This document shows positions 1 to 8,006 of a DNA stretch of 9,569 nucleotides, in pieces. Below the pieces are notes generated by a model, which was not told where the DNA came from, ran no database searches, and saw only the letters and a program-made list of their open reading frames with translations. The DNA comes from an uncultured Oscillospiraceae bacterium (GTDB taxonomy: Bacteria > Bacillota > Clostridia > Oscillospirales > JAAYXM01). Location: positions 1-9,569 of the forward strand of contig CAKUEM010000059.1 of assembly GCA_934646115.1 (NCBI GenBank). The letters are read 5' to 3'. How positions within the stretch are numbered: the first letter of the stretch is position 1; the number at the start of each line of letters is the position of its first letter. A program made the position numbers and the translations under genes.

Positions 1-3000
1 ACGCTGCCGAGCTTGTTCGAAGCGGTCGTTTCATCCGGGCTTGCCGCGAAGGTGGTTTCATCCTCTTCCGGCTTGGTATCCGGCTGCGGCTGCGGCTGTG
101 GCTGAGGCTGCGGCTGCGGACTCGGCGTGCCGCCGCCTGTTCCACCACCGCCGGTGGTGCGGTTGTACACCGTGATCTCTACATATTGCGTCGCGGAAAG
201 CGTGCCATCGGTCACGGTAAACGCCGCATAATTCTTGCCCAGCTGCGCGGAATCCGGAATCCAGCTGAAGGTCTGCGTCGCCGCATCAAAGTTTGCGCCG
301 CGCGGCAGGGTCTTTGCAGAATATGTCAGCGCGCGCCCCGCCGGGCTCTCCGCCGATACGGTAAATTTCAGCTCGCTGCCTGCCTCCGCGACCTTCTTTT
401 CCTGCGGGGTGAAAATCGGCTCTGAAATATCATGCGCGCTCAGCGGGATACGGAAGTCCTGCCCCTCGGCAATATTGTACACATAGCCCGCCGAAAAATC
501 GCCGTTATCCTTATAGCTGCGCACCAGCGTGAGGTCGCCGATATTCAGCACCGCACGATTTCCCTCCACCGTTGCGCTCTCGATCGGATACACCGCGTTC
601 ACCACGTGGTCGTTATCAATATTGATATAACGCCCGGTCAGCGCGTCCGCCGAAACCGCATGGTCAAACTGCACGGTGATCGTGTTTTGATCGGTCAGCG
701 TGCGCGTGAAATCAAGAACCGTGCCGGTATATGCCGCCTCTGTCTCCAAATCGCCAAGCTTTGTGCCATCATTTAAATAATGATAGATCAGCTCGCCCTC
801 CTGCAGCGTATACACGCCGGCAAAGCCGTTAAAATCAAACGCATCATCCACGCGATATTCAATCGTGTTATTAGACGCATACATGATATAATCCACGCGT
901 CCGCTCTTCAGCGTGACCTTCACCGCGCGCGCCACATCCGAAACGGCAGGAGCCGCCGCGCCGGACGGCTGCATGGAAACCGCCTCGATCTTTTCTACAT
1001 AGCGCTCGCCGTCATACGGCTCATACACCGCGGTAAAGAGCGAATCCAGATCCGCCCCGCGGCGGCGCACGAGCATGAACTCGATCTCCTCCGGATTGCG
1101 TTTGACCTGCGGCGGCTTGCCCTTCGCAAGCGAAACTTCATCCACGTCAAACGGATTTAACATGCTCACGCGCAGATGGATATTGCGATCAGTCGGAAGC
1201 GTTTTACGGAAATCGCGAATTTTAAAATCTACCGCAAAGCTTCCGGTGCGCGGGTCGTCCGCGCGGCGCACATGATACAGCCAGCTGTAGCCGCTCGTGC
1301 TGCCCGGCGTGCCCCATGCGATATTCGGTCCGGCGTAGCTGCCCATCGTTTGCTCAACAAACGTCAGGTTTTCCGTCTCCGCGATCTCGTCAGACAGCGC
1401 ATGGAAACTGTAAAGATGGTCGCGCCCGCCTTTCACGCGGAAGAAATCCACGCCATAGGAAATTTCATCGTTTACACGGATCATCATAACGCTGCGGCGG
1501 AAAATGCTGGTGTCGCCGTAAGCGTCCGGCGCATCGATATCCATCAGCTTCACCTGACCGGCATCGTCAAAATGCAGCGGCGTCCCCGCGCGCGTCACGC
1601 GGTTTTGATGCACCTCATTGACCATAACCGTGTTATGGCTGATCGTGCTGTGATTCCAGTTGAGCATCGCGTCAGAGCCATCGCAGAACTCCGGATAGCC
1701 GAAGTCCGGCGCGATATTTAAGCCAAACGCCTCCATGCCGAGATTCAGCGTGCTCAAATGCCCGTGACGCAGTGCATTGCCGTGATACAGCCACATGTCG
1801 CGCTGCGTATTGACCTCCGGCTGCACGCCGTCTGCCGCATGGTATGTCCCGTCGCGCAGGATCGCGAAGCCATACTCGCAAAGCTGCAGGCTGCGGTCGA
1901 AATCATATTCGCCGCGCTCTTCGACCGTCTGGCGGATCTCATCCTGGATCGCCTCCGGATTTTTCGTGAAAATATTATAATGCACATCGCTTAGATCCCC
2001 CGCGTGGGTAAACCACAGGATCTGCGCGATTTCCGGAATTTTGACGTTTTTATACGCGCCGATCAGGCTGTTTTCATAAAAATCAAAATTCTCCATCGCG
2101 GTCCGCCCGGAATCGCCGATCTGCACGGTCTGATTGCGCGTTAAGATCAGCGGGAAGCCCGAGCTGAGCATTTTTATAAGTTTCGGGTTTTTATAAAGAT
2201 TTGCCGCGGAATAATTCTCATAGCCGCTCAGCGCGTTTGCGATCTCGAGCACGCTGTCCAGCCAGAGGTTGGAGTATTGCGGCGAGGATTCGTTGCCAAG
2301 CCCGTCGCGGCTGATCACATTGACAAGCTGGCGCAGCACGTCGCCGCCGCTCACCTCATGCACGCCGATGCGGTCGCCCGTCTGGAAGATCCAGTCGATC
2401 ATCTCGCGGCTCTCCGGCATGGTATCGAGCGTGACCGCCGCCTCTGCGCAGGCGGATTGATGCATACCGAAGTTGCCATAGATATCCGAGCTACGGCACG
2501 CTTTCCACACCTCGCGCAGAATCCCATCCTCGCAGTTCTGCCGCACCTGCTCCGCGGTCTGCTTCGGGTTTTTCATTTGATATTTCTCCGCCTTTTCGGA
2601 GAGGAATGCAAGCACCTGCGGATCGTCCATCATCGGGAAGAACGCGTCATACGCCTCTGTGATGTTTTTCGCGAGATAGCTCTCCCAAATTGCGCCGACC
2701 ACTTTGCCGTTCGGCTGCGTGGAATCAGAATTAAAGAACTGCGGGAAATACGGCTCGATCGACATCTCCGGATAAAGATCCGCCACGCGATCGGTCAGGA
2801 TCGCGCCGATGCGGCCATATTTCTCATCGCCGGTATACAGATACGCTTCGCGCAGCGTGGTGAGCGCATTGCCCAAAACGCCCGTGCCGTACCAGACATC
2901 CCAGTGGTTATAATACGCGATGTAGGTATGCACTTCCTCCGTGCCGTTGGGATAGGTGCGGCCGGTTTTATAGCCATAACCGTCGTCCACGCCCCAGCCC

Positions 3001-6000
3001 TCGCCTTTATCCGGATACAGGATGTTCTTTAAATATCCGTCCTCACCGTTTGCAACAAGCTCGGCGTTTTTCGCCTTCGCCTGCTCATAGCGGAAGTTTC
3101 CATGCTCGTCGATACCGAGCGCATAGAAGCTGCCAAAGTCATTCGACGGGAACTTGCGGCGGCAATCCGGGCATTGCAGCTTCCAAACGTTGACCAGCGG
3201 GTCGAGCACCCAGGCATAGCCGCCGTATTTTACCAGATGGTCGCTTCCGCAATAGCGGCAGGTCTGCGAATCCGGATCGTAGCGATAGCCGACGGTTGCG
3301 CCGCGCGGCAGCTCCTGCGTGGTCACCGCGTTCCAAAGATATTCCGCCCCGGCGTTGACATATTTTTTCGCCTTTTCCTCCGCCTCGTCGCGCAGCTTCA
3401 TCGCCCAGGGATATTTCTGCGCGTTTTCGCGCGCCGCTGCGGTCATCTCCGGCGTATAGAGCGTCGATTCGGTCTTCCCGTCGCGGACGGTGACCGTAGT
3501 TTTTCCGCTGCGCGTAACATTTCCGATCGTCACGGTCGCCGTGATCGTCGCCACGCCGCGCGCGACCGGCTTCACAAAGCCGGACTCATTGAGCGACACG
3601 ATCTCCGGATTCTGGTTTTCATAGAGAATTTGCGCGCCATCAAGCGGCAGCGCCTCGCCGCGGTTGTTCTTCGCGGTCACAGAGAGCTGCACGCCCGCAT
3701 CATTCGGCTTCATCGCGCTTTTCTCCGCGCGCAGCTCCACGCTTGTAAAGCCGTCGCCGCGCACTGTGATATCGAGCACCGCGACAAGCTGCACACCGGC
3801 GAGCGTTGCCTTCGCGGTGAGCTGCGCCGTGCCCGCCTGATGCGCCTGAACACTATAGCCGCCCTCATTTTTCTGCACAGTGAAGATCTGCGCATCCTCC
3901 GTGCTGAACTCCAGCGCCAGATCAGACAGCGCCACCTCGCTTGCATCGTCTAACAGCGCGCGCAGGATGAGCGCGCTTTCCGTTTGCGCATACAGCTCTT
4001 CGTTCTCCAGCGCGGTGGAGAATGAGGAAAGCTTTGCATTCGTCACGCGGATGGTTTTTTCCATTCGCTTTTCTTCGCCGTTTACCGTTGCCGTAACGGT
4101 CAGCTTCGTCTCGCCCGGCGCAAGCGCCCGGATCGTGTGATCCGGCTGCACCGCGAGGATCTCCGCATGCTCCGCCTCGACCGTTACCGTATTTGCGCGG
4201 TCAGAGGCATCGAAAAAGCGCTCGCTGCCGTCGCTCATGATGACGTGGATCTGCGCCTGCATGCTCTCGCCGACCGCTAAGGAATCGCGCGGGAAGTTCG
4301 CATCAATACGGTCGATCGTCGGAAGCGCTTCCACCTCGCGCAGCACAAGCCCGGTCATATAGAAATGGTCGCGTCCCGACGCGGTTTTGATGCACCGCAG
4401 CGTGACCGTATGCTGCCCTGCCTCCAGCGCCACACTATTCAGCTTCGCCGCCGCCTCGATCGTTTGCAGCGTGTAAAAATCGAACTGCCCCAGATAAATA
4501 TCATCGATATAAATCGCCGCGATCGCGCCGCACGCAGCGGTCAGTCCGCGGAACTCCACCGCATAATTTCCGCTTTTCGGCAGCCGGAAATCAAACGCAA
4601 AGTCAGAATCCGGCGCGAGATTTTCTTCAAACAGCCGCACGCTCGCGCCGTAAGACTGATAGCCGAGCTGATTATCCGTTGTGATATTCGGTGCGCTCTT
4701 CTCGCGGTTTAAGCGCCAGCCCTGGCTGTCCAGCGTTGCCTGCTCGGGCAGATCGCGCTGATTATTGCGGAAATCGATAAACAGCTCGCTTCCGCCTTCG
4801 TTGCTCACGCGGATCGTGATCGGCGCGCTGTCGATCGCTTCGCCGTTTAATTGAATGCGCGCAAGCAGCGTGGTCTCGCCCTCCGCGCCTGCGGTCAGCG
4901 TGCTGCCGCTGATCGTTGCGATTGCAGTATCACCGAGAACCCATTCGATCGTCGCATTGTCCAGATTCGCCGGATATCCGCTCTCGCGCAGGACGGCGAG
5001 CTGAAGCTTCGCCGTGTCGCCGGTACGCATGGTATCCAGCCGCGCAAGCGTTGCCGTTTGAAGCGCAGACGGGTCAGAAACCGTGATCTCCGCCCGGGCG
5101 CTGCGCAGCACACCGTCTTTTTCAAGATAGATCGTGACCGTGCTGACGCCCTCCTGCTTCGCGCTTAAATTTCCAAGATTATCGACCGCAAGCACCTTCG
5201 GATCGCTGCTCGCGAAATAATAGCTGGTTTCTGAAAGCGGGATCTCGCTGCCGTCCATGCGCAGCGCTTTTACCTGCGCCCGCGCCTGCTCGCCGGTTTT
5301 CATCTCCGTTTGCGCGACGGTCAGCACAACGCCGCGGAATGCGCCCGCATCTGCCACCGTGACCGGAACCACGAGCGTGGCCTCCTTGCCGCCCAGCACC
5401 ACGCGCACAGTGATCTCCGCCGTGCCGATCGCCTTTGCACCCACGCGAAGCGCCGCGCCGCCGGTGCCGCGGATGATCTCTGCCGCCGCGACCGCCGGGT
5501 CGGAAACCTCGGCTGTAAGCTGCTCTGCCGCGCTTAAATCAGCCGGCGCTGCGCCAAGATATGCGGAAAGCGGAAGCTCCGCACTTTGACCGACCGCGAT
5601 CGCCTCCGGCTCATCCGCCGCAAGCATCAGCCGCGAAGGATCTGCCGCCCGAAGCTTAAACCCGGTCACGCAGGCAAGCGGCTCTGTCGTGACCTTGGGA
5701 TTCTTCGTCTCCGCCTGATAAGTAATGATATACTCGCCGCGCTTGAGCGCAACGTTTTTCAAAGGAACATCCACGACCCACTGGTTGCTCTCCGCATAGC
5801 CGTCAAGCGTTTGCAGATAATACATCGCGCTGCGCGGATTCTGCGCGTCCGCCGGGGCGAGATACACGCTGTATCTGCCGCTGCGCGGCCAATAATTATG
5901 AACCGCGACCGCCTCATACACGCCGTCCTTCGGAACTTGAATTCGAACGGCGTTCCATCCGCTCTCGCCGCGGATCTGGCAGGCATAGGTGTTATCCGTG

Positions 6001-8006
6001 AAGAAGAAATTGCCCGCGCCGTCCGCATCCGCGCCGCCATAGATCCACGGGTCAGACGCAATGCCGACCGCTTTGTTGATCTCGCTCTCGCTCCCTGTTG
6101 TGGTCATGTCATACGACGTAACCGTGCGGATATCCGTGCCGACGTTATACACCTTTCCGCCCCACAGCTTGCGATAATTATAGTAATAGCACAGCTCATT
6201 GACTGTGATCGCAACTGTTTTCGTCAGCGCTTCGCCCTGGATCACCGCGGTGATCTCTGCGGTCGTCTCGCCCAGCTGCGCACCCGTTACGCTGAGATAC
6301 ACGCGCTCGCCGTCCCGCACGATCTCGCCCGTTGCGATCGCGGGGTTCGCGCTCACGACCGTGATCTCCGCCTGATCGAGCGCAACCGCCGCATTGCCGC
6401 GCCGCGCGGTGATCTCCGTGCGCGCCGTCTCGCCCAGCGTAACGGAACAATCCGCCGCGGAAAGCTTCGTTGCGCTTTGGATCATGACCGCGCCGCCCGC
6501 CGCCGTGGTCGGGCTCCAGGCGGAGTTGTTATATTCCGCCGCCTTTGCCCCGTCAAAATGAACCGCGGCCGTTCCGCCCGCCGCGTCCTCGCGCACGCGC
6601 CACGCGATTGTGGCGAGCAGATACGCATCGTCTGCCGTCAGGCGCTCGCCGCCATAGGCAAGGCGAATGATTTTTCCGTCCGCGCCATAGCGCTTATTGA
6701 TCGCGATCTGCGCGCCCGCGCTCGTCTCATCCTCCAGAAGCGCAAGCCGCGCACTGTCATAGCTGATATCCGCCTGCATTGCGCCAAACTGCAGCGGCGT
6801 GCCGCCGTTTAAATACACCTTGGCATACACAATATTGCCCGGCTCAAAGCGAGTTTTCGCCGCGCCGTTTTCATCGGTCAGCTGCACGTTAAAATGAAAC
6901 GCCGTGCTCTCCTCCACAAGGCGGATCTGCCCCGGGAACAGGTAGCTGCCGCCGTCCGCGCCGGAGGTTCGGCGCAGCGTGACCGTGTGCGTCCCGCGCG
7001 ATAAATGCGTTTTTTCAAAGGCGGCGATCGCCCCGGTCATCACATTTGCGCCGGAGAAATCATAGCTGCCCAGCTTCTGCCCATCCAGATAGACGTCCGC
7101 CGTTGCGCCGCCGTCATACTGCCCGCCGACAAGCGAGAGCGCGTAATCCGCCTCTTTTTCCAGCTCGAAGTCAAAGGCAAGATCCGCATGCTTTTCGTAA
7201 TTCGCGTCTGCGATCTGCACGGCAATGCCATACTGCGCATAACGCGGCTTCTGCGATGCGGCAACGCTTCCGGCTGACTGATCAAGATTGATCGCCCAGC
7301 CGTGCGTTGCGATCGTTGCGTCCAGCGGCGTACCGGACGTGCTGTTTAAATATTCGTTGGCATACGCGCCGATAAAATCCAGCGTTTTTTCCGCGCGCGC
7401 CGCCTTTGTCATGGAAAAGCTGATGCAGCCCGGGAACAGAAACGAGGGATTGCCGCCGTTGATGCGGCGCAGCGTGACCGTATGCGTGCCGCGTGTCAGC
7501 GCAATCTCGCCAAGCGCCTTCGTCTCGCCCACCAGCAGATTGTCGCCCACAAAGCGATACTCGCCAAGATACGTGTTATCCACATAGATCCCGGCGGTCG
7601 CGCCGTCGATCTCTCCGAACTGACCGCCGGAGAGCGCAAGCGCATATGTCCCCTCCGCCGCAACCGAAAAATCAATTGCAAGGTCAGAATGCTTAGGATA
7701 TGTCGCGTCCATCACGCGCGCCCGAATGCCATACGGCTGAAAATCAAACGCAGTGCTGCCTTGCACCAGGGACCCCGCCGTTTTCTCGCGGTTGACCTGC
7801 CATCCGTCGATGGCAAGGCTTGCCTGAAGCGGAGTGCGCCGCTCGACCTCCGGCTTCTCCCACTCGGCTTTGAAATCCAGCATGATCTGCGTCTGTGCCT
7901 CCGGGTCCGCCATGTTCGCGCGCGGCAACCCTGCCGGAAGCACGCCCGCGATCATACAAAATGTCAAAAAAGCTGAAAGCAGCCGCGTTCTTGCTCTCCC
8001 TCTCAT
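1..8006 (-). CDS. Giant secreted multidomain heparinase II/III-type polysaccharide lyase (3' partial)
   Basis: Open without a stop for 2,668 codons to the left edge, so the C-terminus is missing and the visible part is about 290 kDa. The ATG at 8006-8004 follows AAGGAGG by 7 nt. Order by residue: signal peptide about 1-30; carbohydrate-binding-like modules 42-199 and 206-366; cohesin-like module 369-510; Ig-like (Big_2 type) 512-603; divergent binding-like module 606-786; three Ig-like 790-1069; third binding-like copy 1074-1226; three Ig-like 1227-1509; alpha/alpha-toroid lyase region 1510-2050 with C1583, C1586, C1612, C1615; heparinase II/III beta-sandwich 2050-2405; Ig-like 2411-2525; He_PIG-like 2526-2615; Gly-rich then Pro-Gln linker. 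By analogy with Pedobacter heparinase II, candidate active-site residues are H1849, Y1911 and H2081, with metal ligands H2083, D2101 and H2124. The family eliminatively cleaves uronic-acid polysaccharides such as heparan sulfate or alginate; the substrate here is unknown. The linker suggests a further anchoring or docking module outside the window. The lyase family call is secure, module names less so. Confidence 0.9.
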   Translation of the reverse strand, partial: MRGRARTRLLSAFLTFCMIAGVLPAGLPRANMADPEAQTQIMLDFKAEWEKPEVERRTPLQASLAIDGWQVNREKTAGSLVQGSTAFDFQPYGIRARVMDATYPKHSDLAIDFSVAAEGTYALALSGGQFGEIDGATAGIYVDNTYLGEYRFVGDNLLVGETKALGEIALTRGTHTVTLRRINGGNPSFLFPGCISFSMTKAARAEKTLDFIGAYANEYLNSTSGTPLDATIATHGWAINLDQSAGSVAASQKPRYAQYGIAVQIADANYEKHADLAFDFELEKEADYALSLVGGQYDGGATADVYLDGQKLGSYDFSGANVMTGAIAAFEKTHLSRGTHTVTLRRTSGADGGSYLFPGQIRLVEESTAFHFNVQLTDENGAAKTRFEPGNIVYAKVYLNGGTPLQFGAMQADISYDSARLALLEDETSAGAQIAINKRYGADGKIIRLAYGGERLTADDAYLLATIAWRVREDAAGGTAAVHFDGAKAAEYNNSAWSPTTAAGGAVMIQSATKLSAADCSVTLGETARTEITARRGNAAVALDQAEITVVSANPAIATGEIVRDGERVYLSVTGAQLGETTAEITAVIQGEALTKTVAITVNELCYYYNYRKLWGGKVYNVGTDIRTVTSYDMTTTGSESEINKAVGIASDPWIYGGADADGAGNFFFTDNTYACQIRGESGWNAVRIQVPKDGVYEAVAVHNYWPRSGRYSVYLAPADAQNPRSAMYYLQTLDGYAESNQWVVDVPLKNVALKRGEYIITYQAETKNPKVTTEPLACVTGFKLRAADPSRLMLAADEPEAIAVGQSAELPLSAYLGAAPADLSAAEQLTAEVSDPAVAAAEIIRGTGGAALRVGAKAIGTAEITVRVVLGGKEATLVVPVTVADAGAFRGVVLTVAQTEMKTGEQARAQVKALRMDGSEIPLSETSYYFASSDPKVLAVDNLGNLSAKQEGVSTVTIYLEKDGVLRSARAEITVSDPSALQTATLARLDTMRTGDTAKLQLAVLRESGYPANLDNATIEWVLGDTAIATISGSTLTAGAEGETTLLARIQLNGEAIDSAPITIRVSNEGGSELFIDFRNNQRDLPEQATLDSQGWRLNREKSAPNITTDNQLGYQSYGASVRLFEENLAPDSDFAFDFRLPKSGNYAVEFRGLTAACGAIAAIYIDDIYLGQFDFYTLQTIEAAAKLNSVALEAGQHTVTLRCIKTASGRDHFYMTGLVLREVEALPTIDRIDANFPRDSLAVGESMQAQIHVIMSDGSERFFDASDRANTVTVEAEHAEILAVQPDHTIRALAPGETKLTVTATVNGEEKRMEKTIRVTNAKLSSFSTALENEELYAQTESALILRALLDDASEVALSDLALEFSTEDAQIFTVQKNEGGYSVQAHQAGTAQLTAKATLAGVQLVAVLDITVRGDGFTSVELRAEKSAMKPNDAGVQLSVTAKNNRGEALPLDGAQILYENQNPEIVSLNESGFVKPVARGVATITATVTIGNVTRSGKTTVTVRDGKTESTLYTPEMTAAARENAQKYPWAMKLRDEAEEKAKKYVNAGAEYLWNAVTTQELPRGATVGYRYDPDSQTCRYCGSDHLVKYGGYAWVLDPLVNVWKLQCPDCRRKFPSNDFGSFYALGIDEHGNFRYEQAKAKNAELVANGEDGYLKNILYPDKGEGWGVDDGYGYKTGRTYPNGTEEVHTYIAYYNHWDVWYGTGVLGNALTTLREAYLYTGDEKYGRIGAILTDRVADLYPEMSIEPYFPQFFNSDSTQPNGKVVGAIWESYLAKNITEAYDAFFPMMDDPQVLAFLSEKAEKYQMKNPKQTAEQVRQNCEDGILREVWKACRSSDIYGNFGMHQSACAEAAVTLDTMPESREMIDWIFQTGDRIGVHEVSGGDVLRQLVNVISRDGLGNESSPQYSNLWLDSVLEIANALSGYENYSAANLYKNPKLIKMLSSGFPLILTRNQTVQIGDSGRTAMENFDFYENSLIGAYKNVKIPEIAQILWFTHAGDLSDVHYNIFTKNPEAIQDEIRQTVEERGEYDFDRSLQLCEYGFAILRDGTYHAADGVQPEVNTQRDMWLYHGNALRHGHLSTLNLGMEAFGLNIAPDFGYPEFCDGSDAMLNWNHSTISHNTVMVNEVHQNRVTRAGTPLHFDDAGQVKLMDIDAPDAYGDTSIFRRSVMMIRVNDEISYGVDFFRVKGGRDHLYSFHALSDEIAETENLTFVEQTMGSYAGPNIAWGTPGSTSGYSWLYHVRRADDPRTGSFAVDFKIRDFRKTLPTDRNIHLRVSMLNPFDVDEVSLAKGKPPQVKRNPEEIEFMLVRRRGADLDSLFTAVYEPYDGERYVEKIEAVSMQPSGAAAPAVSDVARAVKVTLKSGRVDYIMYASNNTIEYRVDDAFDFNGFAGVYTLQEGELIYHYLNDGTKLGDLETEAAYTGTVLDFTRTLTDQNTITVQFDHAVSADALTGRYINIDNDHVVNAVYPIESATVEGNRAVLNIGDLTLVRSYKDNGDFSAGYVYNIAEGQDFRIPLSAHDISEPIFTPQEKKVAEAGSELKFTVSAESPAGRALTYSAKTLPRGANFDAATQTFSWIPDSAQLGKNYAAFTVTDGTLSATQYVEITVYNRTTGGGGTGGGTPSPQPQPQPQPQPQPDTKPEEDETTFAASPDETTASNKLGS
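81..119 (-). repeat. Hexanucleotide repeat encoding a Pro-Gln linker
   Basis: Six hexamers of CGGCTG type on the plus strand (units 4 and 5 begin with T and A instead of C) plus a partial unit encode alternating Pro and Gln after a Gly-rich stretch at 126-155. In protein terms it is an extended, flexible linker. The near-perfect DNA repeat could change length by slippage, and multiples of six keep the frame. Confidence 0.8.
162..776 (-). other. Two C-terminal beta-sandwich domains (Ig-like, then He_PIG-like)
   Basis: Residues about 2411-2525 resemble SbsA-type bacterial Ig domains (TVQFDHAVSADALTG, then NRAVLNIGDL). Residues 2526-2615 match the putative Ig or cadherin-like He_PIG pattern: PIFTPQEKVAEAGSELKF, LTYSAKTLPRGANFD, FSWIPDSAQLG and YVEITVYN. 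Both are usual spacer or adhesion modules of secreted enzymes. Confidence 0.6.
792..3479 (-). other. Heparinase II/III-type catalytic region
   Basis: Residues about 1510-2405. The first part is helical (alpha/alpha toroid) with CRYC and CPDC pairs (C1583, C1586, C1612, C1615), YGNFGMHQSA (H1849) and ESSPQYSNLW (Y1911). The second part is the beta-sandwich with LRHGHLSTLNLG (H2081, H2083), APDFGYP (D2101) and STISHNTVMV (H2124). The HxH and SHNTV signatures are hallmarks of the heparinase II/III C-terminal domain. Residue roles are by analogy with heparinase II. Confidence 0.85.
3480..4328 (-). other. Three Ig-like (Big_2-type) domains before the lyase
   Basis: Residues about 1227-1509, three units of roughly 90-97 residues. 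Each ends in a threonine- and valine-rich strand such as KTIRVTN, LDITVRGD or TTVTVRD, and carries the alternation typical of bacterial Ig-like domains (for example GETKLTVTATVNGEEK). They probably act as spacers that hold the catalytic region away from the binding modules. Confidence 0.7.
4329..4787 (-). repeat. Carbohydrate-binding-like module, copy 3
   Basis: Residues about 1074-1226, between two runs of Ig-like domains. Keeps LFIDF, QGWRLNREKSAPN (W1097), SYG, FAFDF, IYIDDIYLGQFDF and GQHTVTLR. It lacks the LSGGQ/LVGGQ segment of copies 1 and 2, so its binding face may differ. Confidence 0.65.
4800..5639 (-). other. Three Ig-like (Big_2-type) domains in the middle of the giant protein
   Basis: Residues about 790-1069. 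Three units of about 92-97 residues end in VVPVTVAD, RAEITVSD and PITIRVSN, with internal patterns such as SDPKVLAVDNLGNLSAKQEG that are characteristic of Big_2 folds. A further single unit lies at residues 512-603. Confidence 0.7.
5649..6191 (-). other. Divergent binding-like module of the giant lyase
   Basis: Residues about 606-786. Rich in aromatic residues (CYYYNYRKLW, WIYGG, NYWPRSG, MYYLQTL), with a terminal strand pattern (LKRGEYIITYQ) like the last strand of the three repeat modules. It lacks their GW-x-x-N and LDF signatures, so it is a distant relative or a separate sugar-binding-like family. Function unknown. Confidence 0.45.
6477..6902 (-). other. Internal cohesin-like module of the giant lyase
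   Basis: Residues about 369-510. The pattern F-x-PGNIVYAKVYL, then FGAMQADISYDSARLALL, then YLLATIAWRV parallels the cohesin-like module of the SLH protein (GDTLQVDVRV, IEYDAALLEFLP, VATLKFRAK). It could bind a dockerin, or be a related structural or sugar-binding beta-sandwich. Confidence 0.5.
6909..7391 (-). repeat. Carbohydrate-binding-like module, copy 2
   Basis: Residues about 206-366, in tandem with copy 1 (W237 against W69, a 168-residue period). Keeps HGWAINLDQSAGS, QYG, HADLAFDF, VYLDGQKLGSYDF and GTHTVTLRR. It is clearly homologous to copy 1 but diverged, so this is an old duplication and not a recent DNA repeat. Confidence 0.65.
7410..7883 (-). repeat. Carbohydrate-binding-like module, copy 1
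   Basis: Residues about 42-199 of the giant protein. Shares with copies 2 and 3 a start in LDF/IDF, a GW-x-x-N motif (W69), a YG, a D-x-A-x-DF motif, a strand of the type IYVDNTYLGEY and a GTHTVTLRR strand near the end. The pattern suggests a galactose-binding-like beta-sandwich of the CBM6/CBM35 kind. I cannot assign it to a known CBM family. Confidence 0.65.

Noticed and set aside
81..119. Hexamer array as a CRISPR or phage-type repeat
   Set aside because: The units are in-frame Pro-Gln codons with no spacers; it is a linker within the coding sequence.
2277..3953. Further plus-strand open frames (2277-3032 and 3102-3953)
   Set aside because: Same antisense effect over the lyase and Ig regions; low-complexity composition with no recognisable motif.
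5586..6812. Long plus-strand open frame (about 408 codons)
   Set aside because: It lies wholly antisense to the giant gene in the same codon register. TTA, CTA and TCA are almost unused in the minus gene, so few plus-strand stops arise. Its translation is Arg-, Ile- and Ala-rich with no domain signature and no ribosome binding site that I can see.
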